The notes under the pieces were generated by a model that searched no databases, was not told the origin of the DNA, and worked only from the letters and a program-made list of their open reading frames with translations. A stretch of DNA of 64,000 nucleotides, from contig CM032795.1 of the NCBI GenBank assembly GCA_019155185.1, forward strand, positions 14,425,795 to 14,489,794, in the 5' to 3' direction. This document shows positions 36,940 through 49,701 of the stretch, in pieces; the stretch's first letter is position 1; each line of letters starts with the position of its first letter. The translations under genes were made by a program, and so were the position numbers. The stretch is from Beaufortia kweichowensis (taxonomy: Eukaryota; Chordata; Actinopteri; Cypriniformes; Gastromyzontidae).

Positions 36940-39900
36940 CTTTGCTCAGTAGTTCTAGTGCCACAGGACAGGTACCCCACTTCCTCTGTTTCTCAACATC
37001 ACTTTGAGATTGACAGTGTCACCAGCAGCCAATGAAACAGATCACACCCATGGCTGCTGCCAGGGTCGATAGGAATGATGACGAATGCCCCTCCACCCTC
37101 GATTGCCAGCAGTTGCGACATAAGCTGCATGAGAGAAACTAGAATCTGTACAGTGTCATGACTGAAGTTTCACCATTAGCAAAAGATTAGGTCAAACGAT
37201 CAGATGTTTTGAACATTTGCAATGGATTATTGGACCAGGGTGAGAGGGAACCTGAGATGGGTGGCAACCTGCTGCTGGTCCCCTGTGTGCTTCCAGACGG
37301 TGCGTTCACTTTGATCAATAGGGGTAAATTCAGTGTCTCTGCGCGTGCATCTGCTTTTGTGGTCGTAATGATGGGTAATACTGTCCTGCTGTTTTTGTGC
37401 TTCGAGAGGTTATCACATCTGTGAACTTGGTGTTTGGACTCTCCTAATTAGAAGACCATTAGAGCCAAAAATGGGTTACTTGTGCTGATTGACTGTAACG
37501 TGTGATACTGTTTGTACATTTTCATGTTTATCACTGCAATGCCGCTCTTCTTATCTCCCAAATGTCACTCTGTTACGGTACTGTATGTTGTAAAACGTAT
37601 AATGAGTTTTGTCGTACTTACATTTTGTACATATTAGTATAACATCTCGGTAGGTAGACATTGAAATAGCATTAATTAGTATTAAAAACAATAAAAGATG
37701 TAAACGGCTTCTGGGCTGGAAAATAGTCTTTTTCTAATTTCCGTTTTTTTTTTTCTTCAGATTTTTCTCTTGAGAAAAAGGCTCTAGGAATGTGTCTTTG
37801 GGGTTTCAGAGATCTCAAAAATTAGATACCAAAGTCTGCAGTCAACAGTCAGATTTTAACATGAATGAATTTTTTTCCTCTAAATTATTTGACCTATGCT
37901 GTGGATTTAAGGAAAAGATACGAGACATAAATGAAACAAAGTAATTTAAACAGAGTTATGGATGAGCATAGGAGACTCCTGAGTGATAGGAGATATCATG
38001 TTATTATGTATTGTGGGTGGTTGTGGATTGTGCTTTGCACTGTAGGATGCAAATACTGTAAAAAAAAGCAAGGGTCTGTACTGTAAATGCTAAAAGTGCT
38101 TTAATTGTTTTGTTTCAGATTAGTTGGGAGACTTGTGTCATTTGCTTAGCTTTTGGATTTTATTATGTACTATGTTCCAGCTGCTTTAGGCAAACCAATA
38201 TATATATTAAAACAACTTCAGATGGAAAAAATTATTCATCATTGGCTTAAATTTTGTTCTCTGTCTTTAGGGGCTGATGGCTGATATTGATCATTTAAAC
38301 CATGGATACAGTGCAAACATTTTCTTTCAAAGCATACTGGGAAGTTGAGGAACAATCACACCGATAGCCCCTAGGAGAACCCTGCATCAGCTTTAAGGAT
38401 GCCCTCCAGGTGAGATAACATTGACCGTCATAACATTAATGATAAAGTGGAGAGAGACAGAAATTCATAAGATGTGTTTCTGGATGTACTGTGCTTTTGG
38501 AAATACGTTGCATCCCAAATTACTGGAAGTGCGTCATTTGACACTTTTATTATGATGAACAATGAACCGAACTGCTGGAGATAATGAAGTGCAGTGCTCT
38601 CTGTCCATTTTGTTTTTTCTTTTCTGTTCTGTCACTCACTCTGTAAACTCTCATCACTAGACCTTGGAGTGCTGCCTTTTGGAAAAACTTTAATAAGCAA
38701 GTGCGACACGCTTTATATTCCACGTTTGATCAACCATGACCTGCTGACTTGGCAGTGTGCAAGGGCATTTTTAGGGGAACAAAACAGCCCTTTGAGTGCA
38801 GATGATGTATGTGTTTGTTTGCATGTCTCCTGATGTGTGCATTCTTGTTTTGCTGGCTCTCACCCATATTTTTGTGATCCCTTCATCCCTGTGGTTTTGG
38901 CCTTTGGCTGCCTCCGGCTAAATCCAGCTCTGTACATAAATAAGTCCGATATGAACCACATGTTAATTTACACACACATTTTAAAATCAAGGAATTTAAA
39001 ATGCTCAGACAAGAGGACTGATAAAACCATTGGTATTAGTAAAACCATTTTTGTGTTGTTTCTATGGAAAACGAAAGGGAGAAGATCCTATGCGTGCATT
39101 TGACTGGGCCTCTGGGCCAGCTGAAAAGAGCTTATATTTATTCCCTGAAATAATAAATCCATTTAATATGCTAGAACATTGCATTACGTATCATCGCTTT
39201 AGACAGGGTATTCTAATGGGGGTAACTATTTACCATGCTGTGTGGCAACAGACATGCTGAAAGTGTTGTGCTGGCAGTCCCTTAGATATTAATGCTAATA
39301 ACAGAGACGTTTGAAGACTATTTCAAGCATATCAAATTTAAGGTTGTAATGAATTTATTGTTGTAGTGTTGTTTTTTTATGGTTATTCAATTAGAATAAC
39401 CATGGAATAGATGGATCTTAATGTGTTTTGTTGGTGTGGCAATTGAAAGGCTTTATCATCTAGCATTCACACTGATCTGTTTGTTGTGGGTACTAGATAA
39501 TGAAAATAAGCTAGACTGAGCTAAGATAAGTTCCACATTGTCTGATATGGACTGTGCTTTTGCAAGGCAGATGTATGCACTCACAGCAACCCACACCCTA
39601 TGTTGAAATGTTCATGTAGACCAATGTTGTTTTCATAACGTCACTGTGATTCTGTAGTAATAAAACAAAAAGTGCATTATTTATAGTCTCTGATCCATTA
39701 AAAACTCAGCAGTCATTAATTACTCTTAGAACACTGAACTTACAAAGAACACTGACTGATTTTGAAAGATACTTGTCAAGGACATGACTAATACACAATT
39801 AAATTTACATTTGTTTCCTTTTGAGTGTATTTGGAAATAGAAATGTAGAGACAAAAGATGTTGAACTGAGATTGAGGGATAAATTGTATTGAGATGAGAT

Positions 39901-42900
39901 GCTGTCTTATGTCTGCTCCTTTTTCCATCGATTATTTTGGCTGGATCGGTATGCGAGTTGCTCTCCCAAGGTCAAACCAATGAGATCACGGTTTTAAAAG
40001 CAAATTATTCTCATCTGCACAAATAAGACAACGTGGTACTGTTCGTCATCACTGAGTTAATGGTAAAAGAGAGTTTGCTATGAATTTTAACACTTTACTG
40101 GTATGAAACTGCACATTGTTCCCTAGTTTTCTAATGAGGCAAATGTAATATAACTTTAAGAGCTTTTGAAGAGAAAATACCATCTGCACGTATAGTTTTA
40201 TTAAGAGGGCCTAATGCTTGTCTTGGGTGGATTGGTGAAGGCTCTGTAAATTTGAGCTATTTATTGTCTGCTGTCCAGAGTTAAATGTGCCAACTAAGAG
40301 ATTGAATAATGGCTTTCCTCTGATGGTCATTTATCATTCTGTCAGTGTAAAATGTTTTTCTAAAACAAAATTTATGAACAAACTAAATTTACTGTGGATA
40401 GTTTTATCTAATGCTGTGAACTATATACTGTTTGGGCAACAGCCTGGTAAAGTGCCTTGCTAATTTTGTTTAGGGCCATAATAAAGCAGGATTGTATTAA
40501 AAGATAAATAAGGTGGTTCCTGTTACGTGTACCTGTTTTGAATAGTTTTCCCCTTTTTTGATGATTCAGTGTTTAAATTGCCCCCACAACCAAACCTGAA
40601 CCATATCTATGCCTGTGTTTGCATCCGGTTATTACATCCATCTCAGATGACTGCAAAACATTTTGTAATGATCTCATTCAACCTGCAATCAGTCTTAGTT
40701 CTTGTTCAGGTATTTTGTCAACTTTGCTGTTTATCCACATATTTAGTACTAGGTGTAAACGGGGCCTGCAACAGGTCACTACTGCTAATTTTGTGTTGCA
40801 TCCCAGATCCTAAGACACATTCTTCTTCATACTTGATGTTTACAGTTGGTACATTTGTGAAAAAACATTGGGAATATGTCAGGTAAACACAAGTATTAGT
40901 CCCAGTTACATTTTCTGTGGTGTGTAATGGCTAATGTTGTGTATGGATTCTCCTGCATGCTTCTGGTGCAATCAAAACCACTTGGTTTGAATTGATGTTG
41001 GTGGGCTGTATGGATCGTTGTACCCAAGCAGTGTTTGCCAAAAACAATTACTGTCATGCACTGAATGGCAACTCAGATGGAGAATGCACAACCACAGCAG
41101 CATATCTCTACTCTGAATCTGCTTTCTCTAAGTAGCCAGAAGAACTTCTAGTACATCTTTTTCTACACCAGCATATCCACAAACAAATGATTTGGCTGGG
41201 TTATAATTTTAGTAGTATGTGTTTAGGCATCCTGTCAAGTATTTGGTAATATATTTTATGGGACACTATTGTAGTACACAAGAAATCTTTATTTTTGTTA
41301 TTTAACAGTATCCACACAATCAAAATTCAATTAAGTTGCAATGCAATTCCAAGCAGGGCCCAGCACAGATTCCCTTTCACAGAGATGGCAGTCAGAGCAA
41401 AGCCTGGAGCTTCTGATTTCTAGCCCTACATCAGAGAATACAAAGGCAGCCTATCTAATGTGCTTTGGTAGGCAGAAGTCCTAGTTCTGATCTGAGCTGA
41501 TGAATGTTTTTCTTTATCATTTGTCATTTAAATTGGCATACTTGAAATTAAACTTGGTTCATTTTCGATTGAAAGTTTTTGCCAATTGCTTTTTTAACAT
41601 GTGACTGCTAAATTTTAAGGTAACTTTTTGTAGTGTTTCAAAATTTCTTAAACAATTACTTAAGCAAAAGTAAACATTGCACAATAAAATTAAAAGTATT
41701 AATTTTTACAATTTAAAGTAAAAAAATAAAAAATAAATGAAAATAAATTCCTTTCAAGTCTCACTCCTGTATAAGTGTTCAGAATATTACTGTTGATACA
41801 GCAACCCTCTATGATTTTTATTTTCACAATTAATGTATTTATTAGTTCACAGTTCTACATTTATTAGGTTGTAGGTCTGTCTATTAAATCTCTGTTTAGA
41901 ATCAGACTTACCACAGTTTTTGAACGCCATTCTCATGTTTACAGGCTTCTCAGTTTATCAAACAATCCTAATTCACAAATACACAGTGATCTTGACAGAC
42001 TTATTCCTTTGCCACAGATAGCAGTGTACTGGAATGATGCTTACTCTTTGTACAGTTTCGGACATGGTGGGAAATTTTGACCATTCTGTTCAGTATATGG
42101 GGAAGAAAGCATGGCCAATAAAAATGTATTCTCTGTAAGCATGAACTTTTAGAAGTGTTTAGTCAATTTTGGAGTTCTTAAAGATTTTTTTGAAGCTTTT
42201 TGCTCAATAGCTTAAATAACCAAGAAAGGATCACATATTGTATAAACATGATCATATTTTATCCCATCTGATTTTCTCTCATATGCATTTAATTGTTAGG
42301 AATTGATATTGGCCTCTTTAACTACATTTTATTGTTGTTATTGTATAGTGAGATTTTATCTGAACTGGAGAAACTGATCTGTTTAAACTTCTCTTTAAAC
42401 TCCCTAGAACATTTTCTAATAAGTTGTAGGTCTATTGGCTGTAAGTTTTATCCAGCATGGGATTTAGTATTTAGTAAGAAAGCTAAAATACAAGCCACCA
42501 AAACATTAAAATTACTATAGAATATGAAGGAAAGAAAAACAAAAAATGAATATTTTAAGAAATTTGCGTATATGCTTTCTGCCTTCTTGCACTTATCTAT
42601 TTCATTGCCAATTATTTGGATAGATATATTTTTAGGAATCAAATAAAATCAGTAACATGGATACCTTGTTTAGTCAAAACATTGCTCATCACAGTATGTC
42701 TGCAGAGTTGACATAAATACAAGTGCCAATTCAGAGCAGGCGCCTTGGCCAACAAGGGACATTCAGAGTTGCAAATTGAAGGGACTGTTTCTTATTAAAG
42801 TCTCAGTTTCCTCAAAGTGTTTTGTTTGTCCATATCGTACATGATTTGTGCTGTTACAATTGCTGTAAGCGTATATGAGTACAAGATTTTGAATCCTTAG

Positions 42901-45900
42901 CTAAGTATTTATGATCTGTGTTCACTCTATAAGTCATTATACTGAGGGAAAGGAAACGTTTTTTTACTTTTGACCTATGTTATGAATAAGATTTAATGAA
43001 TCACAACTGAGTTTAAGTTTGTAGATAACCTTTAATTATTTCCTCCAGGTGTATTTCTGTGTTAGAGGTAGTATGCTTTTCTGATCATGTATACAGGGAG
43101 AAGTTCTAAATCACATAGCCAAGTTCGGTCACGGGCATGACTAAAAAGCTCAGTTTTGGCTTATATTTTTTTGTAATTGGAGCATGATGGCAAAGTATCG
43201 CAAATGTGCTTTTTAACTTGCAGGCACAAACGATCTGCACATATTCATGAGATACAGAGAGAGGAATGTTTAAAGAATTCATGCTGTTTGTCCAGAAAAC
43301 TTAATAAGTCACAGTAGTAGGGCTACATGCATGGGGTTAACTACTGTAATAAAATGCGTGACACTCTTAACATCCCTTTGTCTGAGATGGTCTGACTTGT
43401 TGAAGAATTTCAAGGTTCAACTCACATTCTTCCACATAATTTTCTCTCACCACATTTAGGTCAGCTGCATTGTTGAGAAAAACAGCTGCTGTGGAGGATG
43501 CTTAGCAACTGTAATAACTTGAAGACGTGGGAGGTGGGCGGCTGGGTGGGATGGAATAGATGTGTCAAGATTTGCTGCCGTGGATGACGTACATAACTAA
43601 TGTTTTAATGCACCAGATACTTCCACTTTAAGCTTATGGGTTTTGTTCACTCTCTTTGTAAAGATACAAATTGTACTGCACAATTACCAGTGTTTAACCA
43701 ACGTCATTGACACCTTCATGGAAGAACTGCAGTCTCTTAATTTTGTCATTTTAGATTTCATGCTAGATTAGCTTGTCATCAGAGCATGAGGCATATTGTG
43801 GGGAAAAATTCACTACATGATAAAGTGATAATAACTATATAGAGTTCCATTACACTTTATATCTGTGTCCATTTATATATCGCTCTATGATGTAAATTAT
43901 TTTATTTTTCCAGCTCTATGTTAGAGCCTGATGGACTGCTCCAAAAAACAAGCAGAACTGGCCCCTTCTTTTTGACAAATAGCACTGTGTTGCTGCCATC
44001 TCTCTCAGCATATTATAATCTGGAAAAAAGGATGTGCATTCTTGGCAATGGAGTCTTGAGTGAAAACAAGACCACATTGTAGATTAATCAGTAAACAATG
44101 ATTAAAGCAGACTGAGGTCTAAACTAGGAGCAATGATAGAGAGGGTGCTTCCTTAAACATCACTGTCCCAAGCCTATTCGCTTATCCACCATTGACATTG
44201 GAAGCTTTCCCAATTGTTCTCATCCTGAAGTAATCCTTACATCTTTCCCAAAACGTGCTGTTTCTGTGATGATCATTTGCTTAGTAGGCAGTGACAGTTT
44301 CAGCCTAGTAAATGACATTTTAATTAATTGTTTAAGGAAAAGTTGAAAGTTATAATTGAAGACATATTGTCTAAAGTATGTGGAGGTGTCGGAAGTCTCT
44401 TTCTGCAATTCATAAGGAAAATTTTAAGGATGTAAACAAGCTGCTTTTCTGCGCACGTAGTAAATTGTAGACAAAACATTGTACAGCCTGTACAAAACAT
44501 TGTTTATCTTACTTCTCTTCTTCACAGAACGTGGGAAAGTGTGTATTAAACAGTTTTTGTAATACCTCAGGGCAGGGGTCTTTTAAAGGGGGTCTGCAGC
44601 ATGTTGCCAGAGTCCGTCAGCTGTTTAGATAGTAGAATGTTTTTTCTTTGTGAAAATAATATAAAAATGTGTTACTTGGCTAATATGGTTTGTATGTTTA
44701 ATGCATATTTATTATGGACTCCATAATAATTGATGAGAGCATTTACTGTGCACATAAGAAGGGCAACTCTAAATAGCCTATAACTGATTTGAATACACCA
44801 GACCTAGCTCCATAAATGATAAGCATCTCTTTTTAGAAAAACGTTATATCAGCCATGATCTAATGCAAAGCTATTTGCATTATCTCTGAATTTGTTGGTT
44901 GAATTACAGACATTTTACGTGTCTTTTTTTCTAATTCTACAGGTTCTTTGCTTGCCAGAATAAGATTAAACAGGGATTTCTGACAGCTGGTGGGAAGTTT
45001 GAAGTTTTTATTTCTTAGCTGCAAATCTCCAAGCAAAGGTTCAGGTTACACTTGAGCAACAGAGAAGTTAGTAAATATCTGAAATAAAAGTCAAATCTAC
45101 AATCTTAGTGCCTGTGTAAAAATGCCCAGAGCTGCACATAACACTTCATCCACACATAACAATTAACCTGGCTTCTATTTCCTTGCTGGCTGTGTTACAT
45201 GCGGTTATTAAATTGAGTATTTCTCTGTTCTTTACGCATATATTACTATTGATTCAAACAAACCCTCTGCTTCTCTTAAGCCTCAGAGTCTTTGTTTTAA
45301 TAGCTTTGATTATTGAGAGGACGTTAAAGGAGTGCTTGAGAAGATCCAGATGCTTTTCCCTCCCAGGACTCTCTCACACAGCTTTGACATGAGCTGGACA
45401 GACATGAGAAGTAAAAAAGGGAGGCGGTTTCAAGTAAAAGTGAATGTTGTACAAAACAACATAAAGACAAAAGAGAAAAGAAACCAAGACATGCCATAAA
45501 ATAAAAAATGATATTGTTCAACATAGTTAAAAATAAGACAAGGCAATATAAAAAAATATCAGGTCAATAAAATATTTTGATGTTTTCCAATTGTCCTAAG
45601 TAGCACCATGTTGTTTAGTCAATTTGAATTAGCTTTTTTCACTAACTGCAAAGTGTCTTATTCAACCGATAAATGATTGACAAAGCAACTTCAGCTTCCT
45701 TTGAGCAAATTATTACTGCATATTTTTATCTCAAGAAGCTTCTTGGTACCATAAGGCTTTGAACAGTCATATGGGTATAATCAGAAGAGCTTTTTTTGGA
45801 TTTTGTTGGAGACCATGTTGAACACTTGCTTGGCCATGTTGAAAATGGATTGGTTTTGGGCTTAGATGTTGGACAGTTCAGCTGTGTTACATGAATGGTG

Positions 45901-48820
45901 TGTTTGTAGGTGAATGCAAGTTCCTGGGCTTGTGTTCACATTTGTGTCACATCCATAACATGTCAGTGTGCATTACAACTAAAATGACCTGCTATGTAGA
46001 TAATAGGGTTTAGGGTCAAAGGTTGTGGATATGTGTGTTGTGGATCCCCTACAGACTCTTCAAACAGAAGTTGACAAGTGGAACAGCCAGTCCTTTGTGA
46101 AAGACCCTCTCCCTTTGAGGGTCTGCTTTGGCCCAGCCAAAGAACAATCTGGTAGTGATTGAGAAAATGACATCATCAGAAAGGTCGAAGTTGAGGTGGT
46201 GATATGGTGTGAAAGTGAGATAAAGAAAGAGAGCGAGTGTTCATGTGAGCATGTGTTTGAGAGGAAGGGAGTCAACAAGATCTGCCAGAAGGTCACGTGA
46301 CATGGAGAAAATGAATAAGGGTTAGGGGAACCAAATGTGCTTTTTTGTAACACCATGTGCTATTTGGCAGCTATTGTGGCCCTGCATGTTACTAGTGCAT
46401 GGACTGTGTGCTCTAGTGTTCTGTGGGTTAGCTTTCTGTGGAACACACACATACACTCGCTGACACAATTTATACCTCTGAGAGTACTGACCCGAACATG
46501 CTCCACAAGATACTGAACAATATTACCATCTAATTTTGTAATAAAATATTTAAGCAACAGATGTGTGTTCCTGACCATTGTTCAAAACATCTATGACTGT
46601 CTATAGCAATAAGAAATGGTTTATGGGTTATGGTCTAAATCTGCCACACAATATTTGAGGTTTGTCATAAAATAGTCATAAAAAATAATTTGGAAGTTAA
46701 AAACTCATGCAAGTGATGTAATTCTTTGCTTTTCATGTGTTGATGTTTTTGGTTTTCTGTGTTTTATTTTGATAGTTCCAGTTTTTGGTTCTGATTAGTC
46801 AAGAGCTGTGTTTTAGTCACAATAAAGCCAGTCAGAGACTATTTAGTAGAAGTAAGTTTTGTGATTTTACTACATGAAATGCATTCATACATTTAGGCTG
46901 TAATATTTGTATTGTGTGGTATTCGTTTTATAAAAGCAATACATTGTGCCCAACAAAAGTTTTACGTTTAAACAGCCATTTAAAGCTCATTTTATGAACC
47001 TTTGACACCTGCCTGATGAAGTCTGCAACACATTATTTTTTAGATTTCATCTTTATCCTTCTTGACTTCAAACCAAATGTACGATGCTGATGAATATTAA
47101 GAGGATCTAAGAGGGCTGACTTCAGACAGGGAAATCCTCCAGAGGGGTTCAATCCTGGCGCCTTCTGCACTTAAAGGCACTTCTAAAGCAGTTCCTCGTG
47201 CATTTCGTTTTTTGAAGTGTACCTCGGGTTGATGTGTCACGGGGTGGGCTGTTTTGAGTCTGCCGTTGCATCATTCATACACCCTGTTTTTGTCTTTTGT
47301 TAAAGTCGGGTGATACTTGATACCCTTTCAAAGCTAGTGCTCTGCCATTAAAAGGTCAAACGTGGACGTGTGCGGTTAGCGTGTGTATATGCATTGTGTG
47401 TTTGTCTTTGTGTCTTACATAGCCATTTCCAGCCGGTTGGTCTTTGGAATACGTCATTGCTCTGCCTTTCCAGAACACCACATGCACTTCTAGGCTTTCA
47501 ATGGCAAAACAGTGAAATGATGTTTGCTTTAAAGTGCACCGCTGCTGTCTTAGCTGGTCTCTCAACCATCAGATTAACAAGCTTGCAGTCATTACAGTAC
47601 AGTACACATAATGGAGTATACTTACAGGGTATGGGAAAAATGGCACCTTTGGAAGGCTTGTTAGGGGATTTGGAACACTTGCATAAGTCATTAAATTCTG
47701 TTCTGAAGGACTTGTGTACAAAACTATACGTTTATGGTACAAACATTAGATTTTGCATATGTAGGGAAAGTTTTACATTTATAAAACCCAAGCACACCAG
47801 ATCCTGTTCAATTTAAATGTATATTTGTAGACTGTATATTTTGAGTCATGTATGCATCATGATCATAATGAATCAGATATCTGTCTGCAGTCTCAGCTGT
47901 ATGTCTTTAGCACTGTTATTGTTATGAAATGACATTTGAAAATATTTCGACTTGGATCATTTAAAGTTTAAAATTGCGCGTAACATTGACACGCTCCCCA
48001 GCCGTTTTTTTCAGTAGACCTGTTCTTGTTTTGTTTGTCTGTGTGTTGATGGTATGGTAGTTAATAAAATAATTTACTAGTTAAAATAATACTTACTGTT
48101 TTTGCATTTCTACAGATCTCCACAGGTATAGTCTATTGTCAAAGAACTGTCTGGTTTAAAAAAAGGCTGCATTAGAAACTTTGCGATTGTCAAAACAATC
48201 AACAGCAGTGTTATTTTATTGTGGGACCACTTCCTGGGATTGTGATTCGTGTGTGAGTCAACGCAAATCACTTCTGTGCTGCGTGAAAACTATATTTTTA
48301 GTTGGCCAGTATGGCAACTTTAAACGGCACCTTTGCAATGTACAGTACTTAACTTTCTAAATGAGTCAGACATGTCGCTTCTAGGGTGATCTCTTTAAGG
48401 AAAACAAATGTAAAAGGCTTATGCTTGAGTAAGTGAGATGGAGAGTTTTGAACCGGCACCTGTTTTTCACAGGGTTTTAGCTCTCATACAAATTCTGTTC
48501 CATATCATTCTGTTAGTCATGTAACACATGTTTATTATCTTTTGTTTGGAATGCTTTCAACTACATGAAGTTTTGTAATTTTGCAGGTACAGTATATCCT
48601 AAGTCTAAGATGACAAGTCATTATTGCCCTAAAGACATCTAATGAAAATTTTGATGGTTTCCAGACAGGACATGCACTCAAAAACTTCAAAGATATCTAT
48701 CTTGTCAGATCTGCATATTATTTACAACCTACAATGCTGTTCAGAGACCATTTTGACATTTGGAGTTCAAACGCCCATTCATCAATGTATTCGCCAAATC
48801 TTCATGTCCTCTGCAGAGTT
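36940..48820. other. Intergenic DNA, nothing recognised apart from one palindrome
   Basis: A relatively GC-rich patch lies at 36950-37350, next to the hairpin. An inverted repeat lies at 39379-39403. A 148-codon frame at 47370-47816 opens in GT-rich sequence and looks like chance. I recognise no exon, RNA gene or known repeat in the rest. Confidence 0.4.
39379..39403. repeat. Perfect 10-bp inverted repeat
   Basis: ATGGTTATTC at 39379-39388 and its exact complement GAATAACCAT at 39394-39403 flank the spacer AATTA. Pairing stops abruptly outside the arms. Confidence 0.7.
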
Positions 48821-48824
48821 ACTG

Positions 48825-48905
48825 AAGGGCTGAAGCCTATCCCAGCATTTTAGGCCACAGATGGCCTAGAGAGAAGGCCGGTCCATTGCAGGGCTCTTTA
48901 TAACA
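48825..48905 (+). mobile_element. Diverged teleost dispersed repeat fragment
   Basis: GAAGCCTATCCCAGCATTTT, then GAGAAGGCCGGTCCATTGCA and GGGCTC, follow a repeat widespread in fish genomes. The intact form has GGAGCCTATCCCAGCTG, a GGCGAGAGGCGGGGTACACC block and TCGCAGGGC. The copy is short and has lost the central part. The match is from memory. Confidence 0.55.
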
Positions 48906-49311
48906 CCCTATAGAATATTTTATAAATATAGAACAAGCATTATGATTCCCATTATCTTTTGCCTCTAAATCTCATGTTTTTGCAGTATGTTCAGTATATT
49001 CAGTATAGGGGATGGATTTCAGTATTTCATTTTTCTGATTTTAGAGCTCTTATGGCCATAAATTTAATCAGTCCTGTATCCTTTGCCAATCTCGAGCCCT
49101 GGGCACTTGGCAGAAAATTCTACACCGCTTTGTTAATGTGTCACGTTCCTTGATCATGTGTCTTTTAGGGACCCGTTGACTTCATTACTTCTCTTGAGTC
49201 CTCTGGCATTCCACACACAAAATAACAGGAAGCAGATTTAGACAGACAGAAGTTTTTAAGATCTTTTTTTGATCTGTTTTTTAGACAACCAACTTTTAGG
49301 CTTAAGCCAAA

Positions 49312-49701
49312 ATGGAAACTTACTCCAGCAAATTTAAAGTGACAATTCCCCCCATCAAGCGCCAACACTTGAACAAGTTCATTATCTCTAAATATCCCTT
49401 GCCTATCTCTTGGCAGATACATCAGGATGAAAGTTTATTTGGCCCATATACAAGGATTAAGTGTCACTTTAATGGAGTTAGCTATTTGGAGAGAGGTTTT
49501 ACTAAGATGGGTACAGTTGAGATTTTTATTCCAGTAAAAGCCAGTTTGACTGTCTATAAAACACAACGTGGGTGGGGTTCCTATGTCACATTTCTAGAAA
49601 AGCATTTTAAACCTTTACATCACTGTATGCAAGAAAAGAAATTGGCTGTTTATTGTGAGATGATGTCCTTTTCTCTTGAGGATTATTACTGCAGACATTA
49701 A
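49312..49701 (+). other. Unrecognised 129-codon open reading frame
   Basis: An ATG in a favourable context (A at -3, G at +4) opens 129 codons to a TAA. The product begins METYSSKFKVTIPPIKRQHL, has a lysine- and aromatic-rich body, and ends EDYYCRH. No signal peptide, membrane segment or known motif is visible. Upstream at 49160-49169 a pyrimidine-rich TCTTTTAG could serve as a splice acceptor. No promoter or nearby AATAAA is evident. A few frames of this size are expected by chance in a window this large, so it is more likely noise than a gene. Confidence 0.15.

Noticed and set aside
47370..47816. 148-codon frame on the plus strand
   Set aside because: It opens in GT-rich sequence giving Cys/Val/Leu-rich translation and looks like chance. 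No motif, promoter or poly(A) context is visible.
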